Below the pieces are notes generated by a model. The model had not been told where the DNA came from and searched no databases. It was given only the letters and a program-made list of their open reading frames with translations. Below, piece by piece: positions 48,807 to 56,576 of a stretch of DNA of 64,000 bases (position 1 is the stretch's first letter; the number at the start of each line of letters is the position of its first letter). The DNA is from Pseudoduganella violaceinigra DSM 15887 (lineage in GTDB: Bacteria > Pseudomonadota > Gammaproteobacteria > Burkholderiales > Burkholderiaceae_D). The DNA is taken from assembly GCF_000425385.1 (NCBI RefSeq), contig NZ_AUDI01000012.1, forward strand, positions 62,001-126,000, given 5' to 3'. Position numbers and translations under genes: made by a program.

Positions 48807-48858
48807 TACCAATGAAATCAAATACTTGAAAATCGGTACTGGATGGTGGCCTGCTTGT

Positions 48859-49827
48859 TTACGCCTGCGGGACGGTCAGGCGGAAAGTGACTTGGGCGGG
48901 CGTGCACGCGGCCAGGACCAAGTCGCCGCCATGTGCGCGGGCAAGTTCGCGAGCCAGCGCCAAACCCAGGCCAGCGCCGGACATGCGCCGGTTATACGCC
49001 TGGCCGCCGCGGTAGAAGCGGTCGAACAGACGCTCGCGATGCTCAGGAGCGATGCCGGTGGAGGCGTTCGCGATATCGATTTGCCAGCCCGCGCCCGCGG
49101 CGCGGGCCGTGATGGCTATTCATCCCTGCGGAATGCCATATTTGACCGCGTTGCTGGCCAGGTTCTGCGGTACCTGCCGCAGCAGGTCGGCATCGCCGAG
49201 CGCCGGCATGCGCGGCGGCAGCTCAAGGCGCAGCGGGCGGTCGGCGGCCATCAGGTCCAGGTCGTCGGCCAGCTCGCGCAGCAGGGGCGCCAAGTCGAGC
49301 GGCTGCATGGGGATCTGCAGCTGCCCGGCATCGGCACGCGACAGCATCAGCAGCTTGCGCACCACATTATCGAGGCGCCGCACTTCATCCAGCACATCGG
49401 CCAGCGCCTGTTCCAGTTCCGACCAGCAGGCAAAGCAGGAACACTGCGCCGCCGAAACGCCCGATGGTGGGCTTCAGCTGGGCTTCCGACATGTGGTGTT
49501 CACGCCCAGCTGCACCAGCACGCCGCCGCTGTCGTCTACTACCCGCACGATGGCGAAATGCTCCGTGCTTTCAAGCGGGGCAAAGCCGCTGAAACTGGCG
49601 TTCAAGTGGGCGTCGATGGAAGGCAAGACCGCGGCCGCGTTGGTGCCGAAGCCCGGTCCGGACAGATGCGCCGCCATCATGCGGTCCAGGATGCCCGCGC
49701 GCCGCGCCAACACCGTCAGCGCGGACGCGACGAACAGCACCGCGATCACGCCGACGGCGAGCCCGGTCGTGATCAGCGCAATGCGCAGGCGGAAGGAGCG
49801 GAGCGGGGGCGGTCGGGCCGGCGTCAT
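48859..49827 (-). pseudogene. decayed sensor histidine kinase
   Basis: The N-terminal helix and periplasmic start (SFRLRIALITTGLAVGVIAVLF) are intact, then the frame ends early at 49474. After a shift and the loss of the HAMP and H-box region, the gene resumes with ALADVLDEVRRLDNVVRKLLMLSRADAG. It runs to an in-frame TGA (49122-49120, probably from CGA Arg) and continues in the same frame with TARAAGAGWQIDIANASTGI and GAGLGLALARELA to TAA 48859. Without the phospho-accepting His it cannot work. Its start overlaps the regulator remnant as ATGA, the arrangement of an intact pair. Confidence 0.85.
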
Positions 49828-50097
49828 ACATCGTCGTCCGGCTTGCGCAGGCGGTGGCCGACGCCGCGCATGGCTTCAATGGCGACTTGTTCGGGCAGGG
49901 CCAGCTTCTTGCGCAGGCGCTGGTAATCGTCGGCGCCCAGGTTCAACCCTTGCAGGCGGTCGTCCAGTTCATTGCGCACGGTGAGTAGGATCACCGGCGT
50001 ATCGCGCCCCTCGCGGCGCAAGCCTTTCAGGATCTCCAGCCATCACGACCCGGCACCATGATATCAAGCAGGAGGACCTCGTAGTGGCGGGAGCGGC
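49824..50097 (-). pseudogene. decayed OmpR-type response regulator
   Basis: Three lesions are visible. The first 40 or so residues are missing (the remnant begins at RSRHYEVLLLDIMVPG). A one-base loss after GRDG shifts the frame before [21 protein letters not shown] large internal deletion joins NLGADDYQ of the receiver directly to [26 protein letters not shown] of the winged-helix end. The gene is the former partner of the kinase remnant. Confidence 0.85.
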
Positions 50098-50100
50098 AAG

Positions 50101-50120
50101 CGATTACAGATTTGTAATCG
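50101..50120. promoter_or_regulatory. orphan dyad CGATTACA-GATT-TGTAATCG
   Basis: A perfect 8-bp inverted repeat immediately upstream of the regulator remnant. It resembles dyads at promoters of copper/heavy-metal two-component systems (CopR/CzcR type) and may be the old autoregulatory site; this is from memory. Confidence 0.5.
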
Positions 50121-50257
50121 GAGCCGCTTTAGTGGATCTCTTCCACACGGCGCCGCGCAGCCAGGAACATTGCAGGGCCTCACTGCAAATGAGCTACAAT
50201 CGCATGCATGTCTAACACCAAGTTGACCGTGCAAGCGTGCGGCCCTATAGTTTCTGG
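50121..50257 (+). other. upstream region of the zapB-like/zapA operon
   Basis: No gene seen. A possible promoter is TTGCAG (50170-50175) with TACAAT (50195-50200), spacing 19. Confidence 0.4.
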
Positions 50258-50479
50258 ATGATCGCAGACTACCAAGAACTTTCCGATAAAATCGACCGCC
50301 TCGCGGAGCTCGCGCATACCTTGCGCCGAGAGAACGCCCAATTGCGCCAAGCCAATGCGGCCCTGGTGGCCGATAATCTTGAATACCAACGCCGCCTGAG
50401 CGAAGCACATGCGCGCGTGACGGCGCTGCTGGACAAGATTCCGGCAGCCGAAGCTGACACTCCTGAGGATGCCCAATGA
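50258..50479 (+). CDS. small coiled-coil protein, ZapB-like (TIGR02449 type)
   Basis: A 73-residue protein that is almost one coiled coil (QELSDKIDRLAELAHTLRRENAQLRQANAALVADNLEYQRRL), as in the ZapB-like proteins encoded before zapA in betaproteobacteria. It probably helps tether the Z-ring. ATG 50258 is chosen as the start of the coil; a GTG frame start upstream adds an unlikely tail. It overlaps zapA by four bases. Confidence 0.82.
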   Translation: MIADYQELSDKIDRLAELAHTLRRENAQLRQANAALVADNLEYQRRLSEAHARVTALLDKIPAAEADTPEDAQ

Positions 50480-50778
50480 TCCATGTCGACGTGACCATCA
50501 TGGGCCAGCCCTACAAGCTGGCATGCAAGGCCGATGAAGAACGCGCGCTGCGCGAAGCGGCCAACTTGCTGGACAAAAAGATGAACGCCATCCGCGACGC
50601 CGGCAAGGTCAAGGGCAATGACCGCATCGCCGTCATGGCGGCGCTGGGCATGGCGGCCGAGTTCCTGGCGTCGAAGACGGCGAACGGCGGCCCGTCCATG
50701 CTGGAAGTCCAGGAAAAGCTGGGCGCCATGCACAAGGTGCTCGACAACGCACTGACCCCGCAAGAAAATCTGTTCTAA
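50476..50778 (+). CDS. zapA: cell division protein ZapA
   Basis: A 100-residue FtsZ-binding protein: VDVTIMGQPYKLACKADEERALREAANLLDKKM, then a long C-terminal helix. It bundles FtsZ filaments at the division site. It is coupled to the ZapB-like gene by an ATGA overlap, and 6S RNA follows, a conserved arrangement in proteobacteria. Confidence 0.93.
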   Translation: MIHVDVTIMGQPYKLACKADEERALREAANLLDKKMNAIRDAGKVKGNDRIAVMAALGMAAEFLASKTANGGPSMLEVQEKLGAMHKVLDNALTPQENLF

Positions 50779-50828
50779 TTGTCCGAAAGGCCTTTCCCGA
50801 AAATCGTTTGAGGAGTAAACTTCGTGTC

Positions 50829-51003
50829 ACCCTGCGGTGTTCGAGATTTGCCATATATTCCTTGAACCATTTACACGCATCGGTTGCGGAAATTTGTTTG
50901 GCGGGCGTGAGCGTCACTAGTCTGATGAACCCGAAGTTGAACTAACTGTAACCACCTTGAACCGTAAGGTTCGGGATGCCGGCATAACGGCACAGGCGGG
51001 GCC
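50829..51003 (+). ncRNA. ssrS: 6S RNA
   Basis: Located right after zapA, as in many proteobacteria. The ends pair (CCTGC...GTGT with GCAC...GCGGG), the middle has long imperfect arms, and ACCTTGAACCGTAAGGTTCGGG matches the conserved 3' hairpin of proteobacterial 6S. TTTCCC-N17-TAAACT (50793-50821) fits a promoter starting near 50828. It binds sigma-70 RNA polymerase and mimics an open promoter. Exact ends are estimates. Confidence 0.8.
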
Positions 51004-51015
51004 TCATTCATATGA

Positions 51016-51057
51016 AAGCGGTTGCCAGCACCCGAGGGTGCGCAACCGTTTTTTTAC
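51016..51057 (+). terminator. intrinsic terminator after 6S RNA
   Basis: Two stacked stems, GGTTGC/GCAACC and GCACCC/GGGTGC, followed by seven T residues. Confidence 0.85.
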
Positions 51058-51072
51058 GCCCAGAGGGGAGCC

Positions 51073-51534
51073 ATGCAATACTGGTTGATGAAGTCCGAGC
51101 CCGACGAAGTCAGCATCGACGATGTCATGTCCGCCAAGGGCAAGACGGTGCCCTGGTTCGGTGTGCGCAACTATCAGGCCCGCAACTTCATGCGCGACGC
51201 GATGCAACCTGGCGATGGCGTCCTGTTCTACCATTCCTCCTGTCCCGAGCCTGGCATTGCCGGCATTGCGGAAGTGGTCAGCGGTCCGTATCCGGACGCG
51301 ACCCAGTTCGATTCCAAGAGCCATTACTACGATGCGAAAGCCACGCAGGAGCAGCCGCGCTGGGTTTCCGTCGATGTGAAGGGCGTGCGCAAAACGCGCC
51401 TGCTGTCGCTGGCGGAAATGCGCACGCTGCCCCAGCTTGAGGAGATGGTGGTGCTGCAAAAAGGTAGCCGCCTGTCGATCACGCCGGTCACGCCGGCGCA
51501 ATGGGCTGCGGTCAATAAGCTGCTGAAGGATTGA
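51073..51534 (+). CDS. EVE-domain protein (PUA-like, thymocyte nuclear protein 1 type)
   Basis: A 153-residue protein covering a whole EVE domain: YWLMKSEPDEVSIDDV, WFGVRNYQARNFMRDAMQPGDGVLFYHSSC, GIAGIAEVV, WVSVDVKG. EVE domains bind modified bases in nucleic acids. GAGGGGAG lies before ATG 51073. A single-copy household gene, convergent with the Sel1 protein. Confidence 0.93.
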   Translation: MQYWLMKSEPDEVSIDDVMSAKGKTVPWFGVRNYQARNFMRDAMQPGDGVLFYHSSCPEPGIAGIAEVVSGPYPDATQFDSKSHYYDAKATQEQPRWVSVDVKGVRKTRLLSLAEMRTLPQLEEMVVLQKGSRLSITPVTPAQWAAVNKLLKD

Positions 51535-51537
51535 GTT

Positions 51538-52785
51538 CTACAGGCTGGACGGGGCAAAGCTGTCCAGCGCCTTACCGATCCCACCGTCCTTGAAATTGCC
51601 GGCGAGTGCTTGCGCGGCGTCGCGTTCGGCTGCCGTCAGGCGGGTTTCCAGGGCGCTGGCGGCTTCGCGGGCTTCGCTCTTATTCTTGCAGTGATACAGG
51701 ACCGCCAGTTCGCCGATGATGTTTTTGCGCGCCGCAGCTTCCAGGTTTGCTTCAGCCAGCTCTTCCAGCATCCGCGGCTGGTCGTTCAAGGCCGCATTGC
51801 AGAACAGCTGACTGGCATTCGAACTGCTTGCGGCAACGCCGCGTCCCTCTTCATGGAAACGCGCCAGCGCCCGCATCGCGTCGCTGTTTCCTTTTTCGGC
51901 GGCTTCCTGATACCACTTCACCGCCTCGGCGTCGTCGCGTTTGACGCCAAGGCCTTGTGCGTAGAGGTGGCCGCCATTTACAAGACCATCGCTATTCTGG
52001 AAATCGGCCGCCTTTTCGAACCAGTATGCCGCCTGCGCATAGTCACGGGCTACGCCCTGGCCGCGCAGATATAGTTCTCCGATACGGTTCATCGCGCCGC
52101 CGTTCTGTTTCTTTGCGGCGCTCAAGTAGTACTCCATTGCGAGCCCGAAGTCCTTGTCAGTCCCCTGGCCGGCTTCGCTCATGCGCCCTAGCATGTAGTT
52201 GGCCTCACCGGCGTCGTCTCGGACGGATTTGTAGAGCCTGAATGCCTTGGTGTAGCTTTGCGGAGTTCCGGTCCCTTTCGCATACATTTCAGCCAGGCCC
52301 ATTGCGCATAAGGCGTCGTTCAATTCCATACACTCCTTCATTAACCTGAAAGCGCCTTCCTTATCCTGGGGCATATATTTGCCCTTCGATTTATGAAGGG
52401 CGAGAATGCGCAGGCTTTCGGGATTGTGCGCCTTGACGCCTTTCTGGAGCCAGGCGACCCCTTTGGCAGGGTCGAAACGGTCCGACTTTTTCGAGAGATG
52501 CAGGATCGCCACCAGGGTATATGCGTTTTCGACGCCGCGCTCGGCCGCCCGCATGGCATATTCCTCGGACTTCTTGCTGTCCTGCATAACGGCAGCTCCG
52601 TTCGCGTACATGATGCTCAACATCCAGTCACCATCGCCGTAGCCGCGGGCAGACAATTCCTGGAAAATCTTGAGCGCTCTCGCGTAATCGCCGGCACGGT
52701 AGGCTTCAACGCCTGTTTCATAGCCTTCTGCATGGGCAAAAGCGACGCAGCAAGAAAGCACGATGGCGGAAAGCAGTCGTTTCAT
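51538..52785 (-). CDS. exported Sel1-repeat (TPR-like) protein
   Basis: A 415-residue protein: signal peptide (MKRLLSAIVLSCCVAFAHA), then a tandem array of Sel1 repeats of about 36 residues (for example GNSDAMRALARFHEEGRGVA and AAYWFEKAADFQNSDGLVNGGHLYAQGLGV) and an alpha-helical tail. Such solenoids bind partner proteins in the periplasm. ATG 52785 begins the signal peptide; the frame is open further upstream, but that part lies opposite the TauE gene and is not coding. The ribosome binding site is poor. Confidence 0.85.
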   Translation of the reverse strand: MKRLLSAIVLSCCVAFAHAEGYETGVEAYRAGDYARALKIFQELSARGYGDGDWMLSIMYANGAAVMQDSKKSEEYAMRAAERGVENAYTLVAILHLSKKSDRFDPAKGVAWLQKGVKAHNPESLRILALHKSKGKYMPQDKEGAFRLMKECMELNDALCAMGLAEMYAKGTGTPQSYTKAFRLYKSVRDDAGEANYMLGRMSEAGQGTDKDFGLAMEYYLSAAKKQNGGAMNRIGELYLRGQGVARDYAQAAYWFEKAADFQNSDGLVNGGHLYAQGLGVKRDDAEAVKWYQEAAEKGNSDAMRALARFHEEGRGVAASSSNASQLFCNAALNDQPRMLEELAEANLEAAARKNIIGELAVLYHCKNKSEAREAASALETRLTAAERDAAQALAGNFKDGGIGKALDSFAPSSL

Positions 52786-52855
52786 GAAAATGATAAAAAG
52801 ATAAAAGGGCAGTATTTTAACGGAGGCCGGCGACACAGCGTAAAATCCAGGCCTT

Positions 52856-53659
52856 ATGGATATTGGATTGATGTTGATATTGCTCGCGATGGGGGCGGGC
52901 GGCGGGTTCGCGGCGGGCTTGCTCGGAATTGGCGGCGGCATGGTGCTGGTGCCCTTCATCACGATGATCTTCACCGCCAAGGGCTTTCCCCCGGAGCTGG
53001 TGGTGCATATGGCGATCGCGACCTCGCTGGCCACGATCATGTTCACTTCACTGTCTTCGGTGCGCGCGCATCATCGGCATGGCGCGGTGCGGTGGCGCAT
53101 CGTTGCGCTGCTGGCGCCGGGCATCGCGGCCGGCGCCATGCTCGGGCCGTGGATCGGCAAGCAGATGAACACCTGTGCGCAGTCGCTGCTGTTTTCCGCC
53201 TTCGTGGCGTTTTCAGCGGTGCAGATGCTGCGCAGCCGACATCTGTCCGCCGGGCGCGAGTTGCCCGGAACGCCGGGCATGATCGCAGCGGGCGGCGTGA
53301 TCGGTACCATGGCGGGGCTGGTGGGGGCGGGCGGCGGCTTTATTTCCGTCCCCTTCATGGCATGGTGTAATGTGCGGATCCACCAGGCGGTTGCGACCAG
53401 TGCGGCGCTGGGCTTCCCGATTGCCTTGTTCGGCACTGTGTCGAACATCTATGTCGGCTGGGCTGCGCCGGGACTGCCGGCGCATTCGCTGGGCTTTGTC
53501 TATCTGCCGGCATTGCTTGTAATCGCGGCCGCCAGTGTGACGATGGCGCCGCTCGGTGCGCGCCTTGCGCACAAGATGGATGTGGCGTCGCTCAAGCGCG
53601 TCTTTGCCGTGGTGCTGTTCGCGCTGGCGGCGTATATGTTCTATCACGCGCTGGCATAG
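52856..53659 (+). CDS. TauE/SafE-family sulfite/anion exporter
   Basis: A 267-residue inner-membrane protein with about eight helices and two internal repeats, each with the glycine-rich signature (GGGFAAGLLGIGGGMVLVP and GLVGAGGGFISVPF). The family exports sulfite, sulfoacetate or other organosulfur anions; the substrate is not evident here. Confidence 0.9.
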   Translation: MDIGLMLILLAMGAGGGFAAGLLGIGGGMVLVPFITMIFTAKGFPPELVVHMAIATSLATIMFTSLSSVRAHHRHGAVRWRIVALLAPGIAAGAMLGPWIGKQMNTCAQSLLFSAFVAFSAVQMLRSRHLSAGRELPGTPGMIAAGGVIGTMAGLVGAGGGFISVPFMAWCNVRIHQAVATSAALGFPIALFGTVSNIYVGWAAPGLPAHSLGFVYLPALLVIAAASVTMAPLGARLAHKMDVASLKRVFAVVLFALAAYMFYHALA

Positions 53660-53682
53660 CTGCGCGGCGTTTGGAGGCCGGG

Positions 53683-54246
53683 ATGGAAGCAAGAGTCGGA
53701 TGCTGGTCGCTGTTCAAGGTTTTTTCCCATATGGCCCTGCAAGGCTTCGGCGGCGTACTGCCGTTCGCCTATCGCCACTTGGTCGAGCGCACGCAATGGC
53801 TGACGGCATCCGAATTCGGCCAACTGCTCAGCATCGCGCAATTGCTGCCTGGTCCCACGATCTGCAACCTCTCCGTCATGGTCGGCCAGCGCTACGCCGG
53901 TGTGGCCGGTGGATTTTCCGCGCTGGCCGGCCTGCTGCTGGGACCATTTTTTATTGTGATCGCTCTGGGCGCGGCCTACCAGGGGCTGGCAGGCCATCCC
54001 CTCTTCGTCAATGCCATGCGCGGCATGGCGGCGGCCGCGTCGGGCCTGATCCTCGCCACGGCAATCAAGCTGGCGGCAGGCATGCTGCGCGGAACGGTAG
54101 GGGGAGGACGCCGCGCGGCGCAGCTTGCATTGCTGGTGGCCGCGTTCATTGGCCTGGGCGTCGTGAAGGTCGGCCTGATCGCGGTGGTGGCGACGCTGGT
54201 GCCGATCGGTTTCCTGCTGTTCGCCTTCGTGTGGAGGAAACCGTGA
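53683..54246 (+). CDS. chrA1: chromate transporter, N-terminal CHR-domain subunit
   Basis: A 187-residue membrane protein with the CHR pattern FSHMALQGFGGVLPFAYRHLVER and QLLPGPTICNLSVMVGQRYAG. It is half the size of full ChrA and pairs with the next gene, overlapping as GTGA. Together they should make a short-chain heterodimer that exports chromate with proton antiport. GGAGG is six bases before ATG 53683. The symbol reflects position only. Confidence 0.87.
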   Translation: MEARVGCWSLFKVFSHMALQGFGGVLPFAYRHLVERTQWLTASEFGQLLSIAQLLPGPTICNLSVMVGQRYAGVAGGFSALAGLLLGPFFIVIALGAAYQGLAGHPLFVNAMRGMAAAASGLILATAIKLAAGMLRGTVGGGRRAAQLALLVAAFIGLGVVKVGLIAVVATLVPIGFLLFAFVWRKP

Positions 54247-54782
54247 GCGAAGACGTCAAACTGGGCGGGCTGGCTTGGCACCTGGCCGTGCTGTCGCTGA
54301 CGGCGATCGGCGGCGGCGTGGTCCTGGTCGCGCCCGATGTGCACCACTACGTCTCGGTGCAGAACCATTGGATGAGCGATGATCAATTCGCCGCCATGTA
54401 CGCACTGGCGCAGGCGGCGCCGGGCCCCAACCTGCTGTTCGTCACGCTGGTCGGCTGGATGATCAAGGGCTGGCTGGGCGCGGTGGTCGTGACGATGGCG
54501 GCGATCCTGCCTTCGTCATGCCTGGTGCTGGCACTGGGAACGGTGATCAATCGTCATGGCGGCGCCGATGGCCGCTGGACCGGCGCGCTGCGCGATGCGC
54601 TGGCGCCGCTGGCGGCCGGCATGCTGGCCGGCGCCGCGTGGACTTTTCTGAGCGTGGCCGGCGCCGGATGGCGCGGCATGGTGCTGGCGCTGGCCGCCGC
54701 CGGGGCGGCCTATGCAACCAAATTGAACCCGCTGTGGCTGATCGCCTTAGGCGCGCTGGCCGGCGCCGTTGGGCTGGTTTGA
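54243..54782 (+). CDS. chrA2: chromate transporter, C-terminal CHR-domain subunit
   Basis: A 179-residue CHR-domain protein starting at GTG 54243: LAVLSLTAIGGGVVLVAPDVHHYVV-like opening, AQAAPGPNLLFVTLVGW and six or so helices. It is the partner of the previous gene. Its last 36 bases overlap lgt on the opposite strand. Confidence 0.86.
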   Translation: MSEDVKLGGLAWHLAVLSLTAIGGGVVLVAPDVHHYVSVQNHWMSDDQFAAMYALAQAAPGPNLLFVTLVGWMIKGWLGAVVVTMAAILPSSCLVLALGTVINRHGGADGRWTGALRDALAPLAAGMLAGAAWTFLSVAGAGWRGMVLALAAAGAAYATKLNPLWLIALGALAGAVGLV

Positions 54783-55589
54783 GCGGTAAGCCCACACCAG
54801 CATGATGATGGCGCCGACGATCATCGGCAGCGACAACATCTGGCCGGAGGTCACCGGCAGGCCCGCCACGTTAATCTCCCAGTCCGGGGTGCGGAACCAC
54901 TCGGTGAAGAAGCGCGCGCAGCCGTACAGCAGCACGTATAGGGCGCCGACGGCCAGGCGCGGCCGCGCCTTGCGTGCAAACGGCCACAGGATGCAAAACA
55001 CCAGGATGCCGTCCACCAGCATTTGGTAGATCGCGGAAGGGTGGCGCGGCATATTGTCGTACAGGTTCGGATAAATCATCGCCCATGGCAGCGAGGGATC
55101 GCCGACCACACGTCCGGGCAGTTCGGCGTTGATGAAATTGCCCATGCGGCCGGCCGCATAGCCGAGCGGCACCAGCGGCGCGATGAAGTCATACACATCG
55201 AGCAGATTGCGTTTGCGTTTGCGCGACCACAGGGCCATGGCGATCAGCACGCCGAGGAAGCCGCCGTGGAAGCTCATGCCGCCCTCCCAGACCCTGATGA
55301 TGCGCTGAGGCGTCAATAGCATCTCCGGCTGGTAGAAGAATACTTCGCCCAGGCGGCCGCCCACGATCACGCCCAGCATGCCATAGAACAGCATGTCGTC
55401 CAGGTCTTCCTTGGTCCAACCCTGGGCGGCGATGTGCGGCTGCTTGATGCGCACGCGGCCTAGGGCGATGAACATGAGGAAGGCCAGCACGTACATCAGG
55501 CCATACCAGTGGATATTCAGCGGCCCGATGCCGAAGAAGGGGCCGATACTGACGGCGACCGGATCGGGCATTGGATGGTTCAGCGGCAT
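54747..55589 (-). CDS. lgt: prolipoprotein diacylglyceryl transferase
   Basis: A 280-residue enzyme with seven helices: IHWYGLMYVLAFL, GVIVGGRLGEVFFY, GGMSFHGGFLGVLIA, the Lgt signature GRMGNFINAELPGRV, and the C-terminal GCARFFTEWFRTPD. It transfers diacylglycerol to the lipobox Cys of lipoprotein precursors. The LysR-type gene upstream ends at the base before its ATG, so they are co-transcribed. Confidence 0.97.
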   Translation of the reverse strand: MPLNHPMPDPVAVSIGPFFGIGPLNIHWYGLMYVLAFLMFIALGRVRIKQPHIAAQGWTKEDLDDMLFYGMLGVIVGGRLGEVFFYQPEMLLTPQRIIRVWEGGMSFHGGFLGVLIAMALWSRKRKRNLLDVYDFIAPLVPLGYAAGRMGNFINAELPGRVVGDPSLPWAMIYPNLYDNMPRHPSAIYQMLVDGILVFCILWPFARKARPRLAVGALYVLLYGCARFFTEWFRTPDWEINVAGLPVTSGQMLSLPMIVGAIIMLVWAYRSNQPNGAGQRA

Positions 55590-56486
55590 TCAGATTCTCT
55601 TTCTCATTAATTCCAGGAAGCCGCGCAGCACGGGCGAGGCATTGTCGCGCCGCCAGGCCAGGCCGGTTTCCACCAGCGGCGTGCTCTGGACCAGGGGCAG
55701 GTATTCCACCCCGGGCCGGCGCAAATTCGACACGGATTGTGGCACAAGTGCCAATCCCATGCCAGCCGATACCAGGCTGACAATGGTTTGCATCTGGATC
55801 GCCTCCTGGCCCACCTCGGCGGTGATGCCCGCCGCGCGGAACACCGACAGGATGGCGTCGTACAGTCCGGGCGAGATGTGGCGTGGGAAGATGATCAGCG
55901 GCAGGCCGCCCAGCGTGCGCAAGTCGGCCGCCTTGGCGCGCACCAGCGCCGGCATGCCGGCCGGTGCCGCCAGGACCAGTGGTTCCCTTAGCACGGGCAG
56001 GTAATCGAGCTCCTGGCGCGCACGGTCGGGCAGGGGCGGGATCAGCAGGCCGGCATCGACCCGGCCTTCCAGCAAGTCGTCCAGCTGCAGGTCGGAAGTG
56101 GCCTCTTTCAACGTGATCTCGACCTGCGGAAATTCGGCGCGGTAGGCGCGCAGGGTTGGCGGCAGCACGCTGTAATCGGCCGACGACACGAAAGCCAGCG
56201 CGAGCCGCCCGCTGGCGCCGGCGGCGGCGCGTTGCACCAGCTCCGCCAGCCCGGCCGATTGTTCGAGCAGGCGGCGCGCTTCCGGCAGCAGGGCTTCGCC
56301 GGCGGCGGTCAGCGTCACGCCGCGCCGGTTGCGCTCGAACAGGGGCGCCCCCAGCATCTGTTCCAGCGCCATGATGGTTTGCGATAGCGGCGGCTGGGTC
56401 ATATGCAGGCGGCGCGCGGCGCGGCCGAAATGCAGCTCCTCGGCGACGGTGGCGAAATAGCGCAGCTGGCGAAGTTCGATATTCAT
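55590..56486 (-). CDS. LysR-family transcriptional regulator
   Basis: A 298-residue regulator: N-terminal helix-turn-helix (LRQLRYFATVAEELHFGRAARRLHMTQPPLSQTIMALEQMLG) and a C-terminal effector domain (LALAFVSSADYSVLPPTLRAY). It is divergent from ilvD with 90 bp between, the usual arrangement of a LysR protein and its target, so it may control ilvD. ATG 56486 begins MNIELRQLRYF; an in-frame TTG two codons earlier is less likely. Confidence 0.9.
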   Translation of the reverse strand: MNIELRQLRYFATVAEELHFGRAARRLHMTQPPLSQTIMALEQMLGAPLFERNRRGVTLTAAGEALLPEARRLLEQSAGLAELVQRAAAGASGRLALAFVSSADYSVLPPTLRAYRAEFPQVEITLKEATSDLQLDDLLEGRVDAGLLIPPLPDRARQELDYLPVLREPLVLAAPAGMPALVRAKAADLRTLGGLPLIIFPRHISPGLYDAILSVFRAAGITAEVGQEAIQMQTIVSLVSAGMGLALVPQSVSNLRRPGVEYLPLVQSTPLVETGLAWRRDNASPVLRGFLELMRKRI

Positions 56487-56576
56487 TCGCAAAGAATATC
56501 ACAGGCACGCCTATCATATATTTGACAACTATCGGCGCAAAAGGCACCCTTAGGCTCTTATCCAGGAGATCCCACC

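Noticed and set aside
48769-49926. 385-codon plus-strand frame over the decayed two-component genes
   Set aside because: The minus strand shows kinase and regulator remnants over the same range; the plus frame has no domain and low-complexity composition.
52786-53046. N-terminal extension of the Sel1-repeat protein
   Set aside because: It lies opposite the TauE gene, and the signal peptide starts at 52785.
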